A stretch of 64,000 nt of DNA, taken from positions 1 to 64,000 of the forward strand of contig CANQHN010000009.1 of NCBI GenBank assembly GCA_947623745.1, given 5' to 3'. The translations under genes and the position numbers were made by a program. The number at the start of each line of letters is the position of its first letter. The first letter of the stretch is position 1. The notes under the pieces were generated by a model. The model was not told the origin of the DNA. It made no database searches and worked only from the letters and a program-made list of their open reading frames with translations. Shown here piece after piece: positions 27,692 through 35,846 of the stretch. This DNA is from an uncultured Oscillospiraceae bacterium. GTDB taxonomy: Bacteria > Bacillota > Clostridia > Oscillospirales > Oscillospiraceae.

Positions 27692-28289
27692 ATATCTGGT
27701 GGGCGGCCTGTCCAGCGCCGCCTGGGGGTACTTTTTTCTCAACTTTGACATCAACCTGGGTACGGTGAGCATCCTGCCCCGGTTCGCCGGGTTCCTGATC
27801 CTGCTGGCTACCATCGACGCGCTGTCCGTGGAGCGGCGGGACCTCCCGCTGCTGCGCCCCCTGTGTATCCTGCTGGCGGCGTGGGCCGGGATCAACTGGC
27901 TGTTCTCCTGGCGGGGGGCCGATTTGGACGGGCTGTTCCCGCCCCTGGACCTCATCATTGCGGCGGCGGGGCTGTACTTCCACTTCCAGTTCCTCACCGA
28001 CATGGCGGTCCTGGCAGAACGGTATCAGCCCGAGGGTGGCAATCTGGACCAGAAACTTCGCCGCCGCCGCACGGTCTATGTAGTGGCCTGCACCGCCGGC
28101 GCCCTTCTCACCGATCTTCGTTCGGGCCTGCCCGCCGGACTTGTCAGGGACTGGGCGGGGCCGGCCGCCCTGGTTTGCGCCCTGGCGGGCATGGCTGCGG
28201 CGCTGGCCGTCATGTTCGGCCTGTTCGCTCTGCGCCAGTGCGCGATGCACGGGGAGCCGGGAGAGAAGGATGAAACATACGGAAATTAA
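27675..28289 (+). CDS. Multi-TM membrane protein, co-transcribed with module 1
   Basis: TTG start overlapping M56 gene; about six hydrophobic segments. Confidence 0.6.
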   Translation: MSPERKYLVGGLSSAAWGYFFLNFDINLGTVSILPRFAGFLILLATIDALSVERRDLPLLRPLCILLAAWAGINWLFSWRGADLDGLFPPLDLIIAAAGLYFHFQFLTDMAVLAERYQPEGGNLDQKLRRRRTVYVVACTAGALLTDLRSGLPAGLVRDWAGPAALVCALAGMAAALAVMFGLFALRQCAMHGEPGEKDETYGN

Positions 28290-28372
28290 GCGGACGGAAA
28301 AGGTCGGTTCTTTTTTGATTGTGAAAAGTGGGGATGAGGATAACTAAAGATTAGGATGGCATGAAGTAAAAA

Positions 28373-28389
28373 AATGCGTCTCAAATTGT
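28373..28389. repeat. Half copy of the ICE palindrome
   Basis: AAATGCGTCTCAAATTG; right arm missing. Confidence 0.75.
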
Positions 28390-28428
28390 GCATAGGTCAA
28401 TCCATCATTAAATGAGGAGGGAAATACT

Positions 28429-29286
28429 TTGAAGGAAAGGGCAATTTTGATAGGAATCGTAGGCCTTTCGCTTATCTTCGCTGGATGTTCCAGGCCTGAC
28501 ATCGGTAGTGCCGCCGCTCAGTCAAATCAAGATGCTGCGTCATACAGCAGTTCAGCCAGTGAAAACAAACAACCACCAGTTCTATCGGAGGACGGCAATA
28601 AAAACCCGGAGATCGAAGAGGGTTCTGCCGAGATAACGGTTGATATTAAATCGGAACCCCCTCTAAGCGTATCCGACTTATCCATCTCCGTACCCGATTT
28701 TTTGGATGATGATCAGCAGCTCTTATACAGAAAAGCGCATAGTCTGTATCAACATATGTTTGGAGGGTCAACAGGGGGCATTGACTATTTTGAAACGTTG
28801 GATACTGTCCCGCCTGATCCTCCGATGGTTGAAATTGATGGGCACATATACAACATTTCGGCCGGGAGATACAGAAATTGGGTCGATTTTGAAGCTGTGA
28901 TTCAGTCCGTATTTACCGATTCCTTTGCGGAGCAGACCGGACTATATTCGATATATAGAAGTTATAACGGCCGGTTAGCTTATCTCCTTGCAGAAAGAGG
29001 GGCTGGCTACTATTATAATGAGAACTTCCCTGATGAGTTTAGGCTGATTACCCAAAGCGATTCCGAAATATCTTTTGTGTTGATTGGGCACTACTCCCCT
29101 GTGTTTTTAAAAGAAGGCGAGACCGCAGAGGAACGGGATGCACGCCTTGCCAGTGAGTATGAGTACACGTTAGAATTTCCTATTTCACTGGTCAATACAG
29201 ATTTGGGCTGGCGTTTCAGCCAGTTCCATTCTGCGCTGGCTGATGAGGATGTGCCGCAAGACGCCACTTCACAACTTCAGAACTGA
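28429..29286 (+). CDS. Lipoprotein, unknown function
   Basis: Lipobox LIFAGC; RBS GAGGAGGG; TTG start. Confidence 0.7.
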   Translation: MKERAILIGIVGLSLIFAGCSRPDIGSAAAQSNQDAASYSSSASENKQPPVLSEDGNKNPEIEEGSAEITVDIKSEPPLSVSDLSISVPDFLDDDQQLLYRKAHSLYQHMFGGSTGGIDYFETLDTVPPDPPMVEIDGHIYNISAGRYRNWVDFEAVIQSVFTDSFAEQTGLYSIYRSYNGRLAYLLAERGAGYYYNENFPDEFRLITQSDSEISFVLIGHYSPVFLKEGETAEERDARLASEYEYTLEFPISLVNTDLGWRFSQFHSALADEDVPQDATSQLQN

Positions 29287-29320
29287 AAAATTGATTATAA
29301 CCCAGAGAAAAAGCCCTGTC

Positions 29321-29349
29321 GAAACGCGTCTCAAATTGAGACACATTTC
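29321..29349. repeat. 29-bp ICE palindrome copy 7
   Basis: GAAACGCGTCTCAAATTGAGACACATTTC. Confidence 0.9.
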
Positions 29350-29409
29350 TCCGTGCCCTTTTTTCTGAGGAAGAGGTCAGACTATCATTAAAATAGAGGG
29401 GTGAATACT

Positions 29410-29460
29410 TTGAAGAAAAGAGCAATTTTGATAGGAATCGTAATTCTCAATCAGCGTTGA
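29410..29460 (+). pseudogene. Truncated duplicate of the 28429 lipoprotein 5' end
   Basis: ATACTTTGAAGAAAAGAGCAATTTTGATAGGAATCGTA matches 28424-28460 region; stops after 16 codons. Confidence 0.75.
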
Positions 29461-29483
29461 TACTTATTTCAATATTTCTCCTA

Positions 29484-29537
29484 TTGACATTCCGCTTAGA
29501 CAATTGTATAATACACACATTAAGACAAGCGTCTAAA
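29484..29537 (+). promoter_or_regulatory. Promoter and dyad operator of BlaI module 2
   Basis: TTGACA (29484) - 17 bp - TATAAT (29507); TTAGACAATTGTATAA and TTAAGACAAGCGTCTAA dyads. Confidence 0.65.
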
Positions 29538-29568
29538 CACATCATGATTGGTCTAAGGAGGAATCGTC

Positions 29569-29946
29569 ATGGAAAAAACACTGTCCCGTTTGCCCGACGC
29601 GGAGCTGGAGGTGATGCAGGCCCTGTGGCAGATCAGACCCTACCCCGCCCACACTGCCGCCATCGCCGCCTGTCTGAACCGTGACTGGAAGGCCCCCACC
29701 CTCATCAAGCTCCTCTCCAGGCTGGAAGATCGGGGTTTCGTCCGGGCGGAGAAGGAGGGCCGGGCCAACCTGTACACCCCTTTGGTCTCTCAGGAGGAGT
29801 ACCTGCGCTATGAGAGCCGGTCCTTCCTCAATCGCCTCCACGGCGGTTCCCTGTCCAGTCTGGTGGCCGCCCTGTACCCCAACGCCAAGCTCACCGACGA
29901 GGATATGGCGGAGCTGGAACGCATCCTGAACAGGGAGGGAAAATGA
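29569..29946 (+). CDS. BlaI/MecI-family repressor (module 2)
   Basis: LPDAELEVMQALWQIRPYPAHTAAIAACLNRDWKAPTLIKLLSRLEDRGFV. Confidence 0.9.
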   Translation: MEKTLSRLPDAELEVMQALWQIRPYPAHTAAIAACLNRDWKAPTLIKLLSRLEDRGFVRAEKEGRANLYTPLVSQEEYLRYESRSFLNRLHGGSLSSLVAALYPNAKLTDEDMAELERILNREGK

Positions 29947-29947
29947 G

Positions 29948-31813
29948 ATGCTGAACTTTCTCACCGCCCTGGGCGCCGTCAGCCTGGGGGGCGGCGCGGC
30001 CATCCTGCTGTTGACGGCCCTGTCACCCTTCCTCGCCCGCCGGTTTGCCCCCACGGTGCGGCTGAAGGCGTGGCGCCTCCTGGCCAGCACCCTGCTCCTC
30101 GTCCCCACCCTTTTCTCTGTCTATCTGGGCTTCGCGCCCCACGTTTCCCTACCCCACGCAGTCACTCTGGAGACACCCCAAGTTCTGGTAGAGTCGGAGT
30201 ACCACCCTATGGAGGACAACCATCTCGACGAACCCGGGACCGACGGCAACAGTCACAACCTCCACTATGAGGGCTATAATGGACAGGAGCGGACCATCGA
30301 GGACAACTTCCTCTGGCGTACCATTACAGAAAACGGTGTGCGGACCATCCATGTCCACTGGACCACCCTGGTGTTCCTGGGCTGGCTGCTGGGAGCCGCC
30401 GTCCACTTCGGGACGGTGTGGGGAAATTACCTTCTGTTTCGGAAACGGACCATGCGCTGGGCCGCCCCCGCCGGGGAAGGAGACCTGGCCGCCCTGACAC
30501 GGCAGCAGGCAGCGGTGGGCTGCCTCCAGACGCCGGCGCTGTACCGCTGTCCCCTGGTCCACACCCCTCTGCTGATGGGGGTACAAAAGCCAACCATCCT
30601 CCTGCCCGAGAAGCTGACGGAGGGCGCCCTGGAGCCCGCCCTGGCTCATGAGCTGACCCACTTAAAAGAAAGCCACCTGGTGGATAAGGCGCTCCTGCTG
30701 CTCTCCCGCAGCCTCCACTGGTTCAACCCCCTGGTGTGGTGGATGGTCCGCCAGGCGGAGCAGGACCTGGAGCTGTGCTGTGACTATGAACTGACCCGGG
30801 ACCGGGACGAGGGGGCGCGCCGGACTTATGGCCAGGCTATTCTGGACCAAATGACCGTTGGGCAGCGGGAGGGGACGTCCCTGACCACCGGCTTCTCCGG
30901 CAGGAAAGAGGAGGTATTCCGCCGCTTCCGGTCCATCATGAACCACGCACCCAAGCGGAAGGGTGCTCTGACCGCCTGGCTGCTGGCGGCGGGTACGGTG
31001 CTGTTGTCCGTGTGCCTGGTGTCCTGCCAGACCCCCCAGGTCCCGACAGTACCCGGCCCCAGTCAGGACGTCCCGGACGGTAGCATCTCCCATATTGTGC
31101 CGGATTCATCCCAGGAGGTGTCTGTTCAAGGCGAGGTACTGCCGGACGGCGATGGATCCAGTAACGGAAGGGGCGGTCCATCCTACCATGAGGCATATTT
31201 AGATATTCTATCAGAAATACAGGATGAAGAATACCGTCCTTATCAGAATAGTCGCACGGTTGGGCGTGCTTGTCTGTATGACCTTGACGAAAACGGACAG
31301 GATGAACTGCTATACATCTACGAAAGGGAAGCTGACATACTGTGCTGTGCTGTCTGGACATTTGATAACGGTACGCCTGTTTTGGTTCTAGAAGATGATT
31401 TGGCTGATTTGGCTGGGATCGGGACCGGCGGAATTAATCTGGTCGAATATGACGGAAAGCAGTACATCTGCGGGTGGGCATATAATTCGGCACCTTGGGA
31501 GCCTGGAGAGGCAAATATGTATTATGACTGCTTCCTGTGGGAGTACCCAAACTCTATTGAAGATTTCAAATTTCCGTTTCGCTGGCCCACGCACACCTAT
31601 GAGTTCCGGTATTTCCTGACTGAAGATAATAAGGTCCGTTCCGACGCATTCAGTTTTGTGCAGGATGATTCCATAGCACTGACCATAGACGACTTCAAAG
31701 GATTGAAGGATATCTTATTGGATCACCCAGTTCAGCGGCTTTGTGAGGCAGATATTATCCACAGCGAAGGGCTTACCTTCGATCAGGCAATCTTGCTCTT
31801 ACAAGATAAGTAG
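29948..31813 (+). CDS. BlaR1-like M56 peptidase (module 2)
   Basis: ALAHELTHLKESHLVDKALLLLSRSLHWFNPLVWWMVRQAEQDLELCCD. Confidence 0.85.
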   Translation: MLNFLTALGAVSLGGGAAILLLTALSPFLARRFAPTVRLKAWRLLASTLLLVPTLFSVYLGFAPHVSLPHAVTLETPQVLVESEYHPMEDNHLDEPGTDGNSHNLHYEGYNGQERTIEDNFLWRTITENGVRTIHVHWTTLVFLGWLLGAAVHFGTVWGNYLLFRKRTMRWAAPAGEGDLAALTRQQAAVGCLQTPALYRCPLVHTPLLMGVQKPTILLPEKLTEGALEPALAHELTHLKESHLVDKALLLLSRSLHWFNPLVWWMVRQAEQDLELCCDYELTRDRDEGARRTYGQAILDQMTVGQREGTSLTTGFSGRKEEVFRRFRSIMNHAPKRKGALTAWLLAAGTVLLSVCLVSCQTPQVPTVPGPSQDVPDGSISHIVPDSSQEVSVQGEVLPDGDGSSNGRGGPSYHEAYLDILSEIQDEEYRPYQNSRTVGRACLYDLDENGQDELLYIYEREADILCCAVWTFDNGTPVLVLEDDLADLAGIGTGGINLVEYDGKQYICGWAYNSAPWEPGEANMYYDCFLWEYPNSIEDFKFPFRWPTHTYEFRYFLTEDNKVRSDAFSFVQDDSIALTIDDFKGLKDILLDHPVQRLCEADIIHSEGLTFDQAILLLQDK

Positions 31814-31825
31814 GAGAATATTATT

Positions 31826-33172
31826 ATGAATACAAAGTTTTCAGCTGATTTGTTTCTCAAAAAAACGACCGCACTTTTGGGACTAATTATCTTTTTGTTC
31901 TCTGGCTGCACAGCTCCGGCTGAGAACATAGGCTCTAAATCACCTGCCTCCAGTTCTCAGATAGATGGGAATATCGCGTCTCCAGGTGCTTCTATACCTG
32001 AGCAAGAAATTATGCTGGAGATGGATGTTATGCAGAACGGTCGAGACATCACTCAGTATTTTGATCTCTCCGATCCATGGGTTAATTTGATCTTTTCAGG
32101 TGACGTACTGCTCCAAGAAACTTACGACGAAAATTCTGAGATAACGATTCACCGAATGGATCTGACGACCAATCCCGGGGATGAGTTGTCTGCTGTCCAT
32201 GTGAAGGGCTTTAATTGGGTTTCCGCAGTCGATTCGGTCGTGATGGGGGAGCGTTACTTCTACTTTACCCAAACTGTAGACGCAGGGGTAGACTACACTG
32301 TTTCGGACAGGCAGTTGATTGAAGTGGATACAGAAATGGGGACTTATTCTGTAATTGATTACAGACTAATTACTGATGAAGATCGTCCATTCGTGTATCT
32401 TACCAAGTACGATGCGGCCCGATACCTCTCTTGCGAAATCAACGCAGAAGAGTCGATCCTGAAACTGCACAATTCAACAGATGGTGGTTTAGTTGAGCTA
32501 GTGAATCATCCACATGAGAGAATCGATGGTGTAATATACGGGGAAGTCCTGATGGATGTCGCCGCTTCAAATGGAAAAATCTTTGCATTGATGTGCTCCT
32601 GTGGCCAAGAAACCTTATACTACTTAAACGAGTATAACGAATCCGGCCATTTAATAAACACTTATGAGTCGGCAGCACTCGACACAATGCTAAATCAGTC
32701 CCCGCCGGTTGGAATTTATATGTTGGGTGACTATTTGTTTTTGAGGACTTGGGACGGTGACCATGCCCTTTTCAAATTGGAGCTGGAGAAAGGCACTTTG
32801 ACCCAATGTTACATCCCGATCGTAGGTTCAATGCTGATGTTTTCGCTGGGTAACTACGACAACTATTATACGGATAAGGATAACCACTATATCTATTTCA
32901 GAGCTGATAACGGAAAGTACAACGACAATCTCTATGTTTTTGACACACAGCGTGGAGAGTGGCTGACTGTTCATCTTCCCTTAGGCGATACTGGCAAGGT
33001 AATTTATAGCACAAACTGTGATGAATCTGGCAACTTGATTCTTACCTATGTGAAATATGACCCCGACCCGAAATCGCCAAGTCGGATATCTGATTTTTCA
33101 TACCATTATCTGCCGCACAGCGAACTTGCTGGATACGTAGACGAGCAGTGCGGAACTCAAAATATAAGATAA
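31826..33172 (+). CDS. Lipoprotein of unknown function
   Basis: Lipobox IFLFSGC; RBS AGGAGAA; follows M56 gene. Confidence 0.65.
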   Translation: MNTKFSADLFLKKTTALLGLIIFLFSGCTAPAENIGSKSPASSSQIDGNIASPGASIPEQEIMLEMDVMQNGRDITQYFDLSDPWVNLIFSGDVLLQETYDENSEITIHRMDLTTNPGDELSAVHVKGFNWVSAVDSVVMGERYFYFTQTVDAGVDYTVSDRQLIEVDTEMGTYSVIDYRLITDEDRPFVYLTKYDAARYLSCEINAEESILKLHNSTDGGLVELVNHPHERIDGVIYGEVLMDVAASNGKIFALMCSCGQETLYYLNEYNESGHLINTYESAALDTMLNQSPPVGIYMLGDYLFLRTWDGDHALFKLELEKGTLTQCYIPIVGSMLMFSLGNYDNYYTDKDNHYIYFRADNGKYNDNLYVFDTQRGEWLTVHLPLGDTGKVIYSTNCDESGNLILTYVKYDPDPKSPSRISDFSYHYLPHSELAGYVDEQCGTQNIR

Positions 33173-33436
33173 TATCCCGATAAAAATTATATTTGTCACC
33201 GCGACTCCTCCCCTTGCATGTGCCAATTCCCGTCTTACTGAATTAAATTCACTTTAGTTTGACAGGTAAATCCACGCCTTGCAAGCCGGGGGAGTCGTTT
33301 CATATTGTGTTACCTAAATCAGGCTAAAAACCATGTTTCAAAAGGCTTGATCTGTTATTGTCAGTACCTTTCTTCGGAGCTATAATAAAGTTAATAAAGG
33401 TCTACTTGGCTGTGTCTGAAACCTTGGAGGTTAGCA

Positions 33437-34045
33437 ATGAAGGTAAAGAAGAAAATCTGGATATGCGCAACATTATTAGCAGTATGCTATGTTGTTATAA
33501 ATGTTATAGAAATATGTTCATTTAGTACAAAAGGCCAAAAATGCAAAGCAGATGTTGCAATTATTCTTGGAGCATCAACATATGACGGAGATGTATCCCC
33601 AGTCTATCAGGAGAGAATCAATCATGGCATTACCCTATATAACGAAGGTTATGTTGAAAAATTGATAGTCACTGGTGGTATAACAAGCGGTAATAATAAA
33701 TCAGATGCCTATGCTGCTAAACAGTATGCCATTTTACAGGGCGTTCCTGAAGCAGATATATTGACAGAAGATATATCTACGACTACACAAGCGAATTTGG
33801 AAAATGCCAAAATAATAATGGACGAGAATGGATGTCGTTCAGCAATCATTGTAAGTGACCCATTGCATATGAAGCGTTCAATGCTATTGGCAAAAGATGC
33901 AGGAATTGATACCTATAGCTCACCGACGCCAACATCGAAATATATAAGTTTAAAAACACAGATCCCATTTCTCGCGAGAGAAACATTTTTCTATGTAGGA
34001 TATAAATGGTATAGGCTTATTAAATCAATATTTATGGGGCAATAG
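33437..34045 (+). CDS. YdcF/SanA-like DUF218 membrane protein
   Basis: ADVAIILGASTYDGDVSPVYQERINHGITLYNEGYVEKLIVTGG...SDPLHMKRSMLLAKDAG. Confidence 0.8.
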   Translation: MKVKKKIWICATLLAVCYVVINVIEICSFSTKGQKCKADVAIILGASTYDGDVSPVYQERINHGITLYNEGYVEKLIVTGGITSGNNKSDAYAAKQYAILQGVPEADILTEDISTTTQANLENAKIIMDENGCRSAIIVSDPLHMKRSMLLAKDAGIDTYSSPTPTSKYISLKTQIPFLARETFFYVGYKWYRLIKSIFMGQ

Positions 34046-34217
34046 CACACTAATTTGGAAATAGAAAAGGTGGAGATATTCCCCACCCCTTTTTGTCAAA
34101 GAATACTATCAATCAATTGAAATGATAAATCCGAACACATTACCCGTTTGGAGAATGTAGTTCGGATTATCATTGCATAAACCGGGTGGCGAGCGCCTCC
34201 CCGGATGGGAATTCCGC

Positions 34218-34370
34218 AATCATGCTAGAGCAGAAGGGGTCCATAAAAGTCAAGTAATGCGCTCCATCAATCATGCTAGAGCAGAAGGGGTCCATAAAAG
34301 TCAAGTAATGCGCTCCATCAATCATGCTAGAGCAGAAGGGGTCCATAAAAGTCAAGTAACGCGCTCCATC
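34218..34370 (+). repeat. 51-bp tandem repeat, three copies
   Basis: AATCATGCTAGAGCAGAAGGGGTCCATAAAAGTCAAGTAATGCGCTCCATC starting at 34218, 34269, 34320. Confidence 0.95.
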
Positions 34371-34468
34371 AATCACGCCTTGGCTACGCTGGAAAAATAT
34401 CTCAAATCTTTACGGTAAAGGCGCAACTTTTAGCCCTATTTTCTCACGGTTGTTGAGGAGGTAGTTTT

Positions 34469-34732
34469 ATGAGAGAAATCTCCTATGCCGTAAAACAGGT
34501 CCAGGCAGAGGATGGAAAAATGCTTTCTTTAGCATATTCCATCTTGATAGACGATAGCCACAGTGGGCCGGAAAGCTACGGCGTGAGAATCGTAGAGCAA
34601 AATAGCGGCAGTCATACCGAGGCTACTGATCTAACCACTGATGCAGCGCAGATTGATGCCCTGATGGACAAGCTCTCCCGAAATACTGTCACACCCACCG
34701 GCCTAGCGGATATTCTAACCGACTGGCTTTAG
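34469..34732 (+). CDS. Small conserved protein (DUF6514-like, tentative)
   Basis: 87-aa ORF with GAGGAGG RBS, co-directional with next gene. Confidence 0.5.
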   Translation: MREISYAVKQVQAEDGKMLSLAYSILIDDSHSGPESYGVRIVEQNSGSHTEATDLTTDAAQIDALMDKLSRNTVTPTGLADILTDWL

Positions 34733-34745
34733 AAAGAGGTAAGAA

Positions 34746-35075
34746 ATGGAGACAGAGCAGCTATTAAGGCACCTTGGAGCAACCGGTAATCTGACAGGGT
34801 TTCACTACGCAATCTTCATGATTGAATTAGTAGCGCGGGACCCTTCTGCCGCAACGCTTGTCACCAAGTATCTCTACCCGAGAACCGCAAAGGAATTTCA
34901 CGTTTCCCCTGGTTCAGTTGAGCGCAGTTTACGGACGCTGATCCACACCAGTTGGAACCGTGGTAATTTGAGCTTTTGGGACGAAATAGCGGGAACACAC
35001 TTATCTCACTGGCCCACCAATGGAATGTTTCTGGACATGACCGCTTCATATCTGCGGCGTCAGCAGAAACCCTGA
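34746..35075 (+). CDS. Stand-alone Spo0A C-terminal (DNA-binding) domain protein
   Basis: TKYLYPRTAKEFHVSPGSVERSLRTLIHTSWNRGN...WPTNGMFLDMTASYLR aligns with the Spo0A_C helix-turn-helix domain; no receiver domain. Confidence 0.85.
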   Translation: METEQLLRHLGATGNLTGFHYAIFMIELVARDPSAATLVTKYLYPRTAKEFHVSPGSVERSLRTLIHTSWNRGNLSFWDEIAGTHLSHWPTNGMFLDMTASYLRRQQKP

Positions 35076-35134
35076 TTTTTGAGAGGCTCCAGCCCGGATA
35101 GACTATGCTCTATCCGGGCTGGGCTGTTCCGGGG

Positions 35135-35163
35135 AAAATACGTCTCAAATTGAGACGCATTTC
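35135..35163. repeat. 29-bp ICE palindrome copy 8
   Basis: AAAATACGTCTCAAATTGAGACGCATTTC. Confidence 0.9.
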
Positions 35164-35569
35164 GACATTCGCCCATCGGCGCAAGCCCACCGCCCCGGCG
35201 GGCCTGTGCGGGCTGGCGACAGTCCTTTTCTGCTTAACTGGCAGCAAAGATATGCACCTTGAAATCTGAATGACCGTCCAAACGAGGATATGCCTCCCGG
35301 AGAAGTGACGCATCCCGCGTGCCAAGGGAGCGCAATACACCGCTGGACAGACCAGGGGTAGGAACGGCTTTGGATAGAGCGGCAATTTATGAGAGATGGA
35401 GGTGTTGAAGATACCTGGTAATCAAATGTATGACCAAAACCGCCTGGACCGGGAAACTGTCGATCCGCACCATCGGAAAGCAATTTCCCGGCCTTGGATA
35501 TATCAAAAGCCGTATCCGCAGGAGGGTACGGCTTTTGCGTGAAAAATCTGCAATGGAGAGGAGTTTGCA

Positions 35570-35740
35570 ATGGAGAAAAAAGTATCGGCCACATCATGCG
35601 ATCGTGACAGCAAGCAAAGGCAGGAACTTTGGGTTGATGGGCATAAGGTCGTGATACACTACGGCCAGCAGAAGAACCCTTCCGCGGTAAAGGCGATCAA
35701 GAATATGCTGCTCACTGGCATTAAAACCGCACAAGACTGA
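35570..35740 (+). CDS. Small protein upstream of serine recombinase
   Basis: 56-aa ORF MEKKVSATSCDRDSKQRQELWVDGHKVVIHYGQQKNPSAVKAIKNMLLTGIKTAQD. Confidence 0.45.
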   Translation: MEKKVSATSCDRDSKQRQELWVDGHKVVIHYGQQKNPSAVKAIKNMLLTGIKTAQD

Positions 35741-35846
35741 TTTTTTGCTGTTTCTGCCAGGATATGAGATAATAATGGTGTAGATTGTACCTTGAAAACA
35801 GAAAAAAGAGGTTATATACACCTTGTTTCCAGAAAGCGAGGAGTAT

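Noticed and set aside
25394-33172. BlaI/BlaR1 modules as beta-lactam resistance
   Set aside because: No beta-lactamase or PBP gene in the window and no recognisable penicillin-sensing domain
34218-34370. 51-bp repeats as CRISPR
   Set aside because: Contiguous tandem units with no unique spacers
1748-35163. The 29-bp palindromes as a CRISPR array
   Set aside because: Copies are kilobases apart, with genes rather than spacers between them; no cas genes
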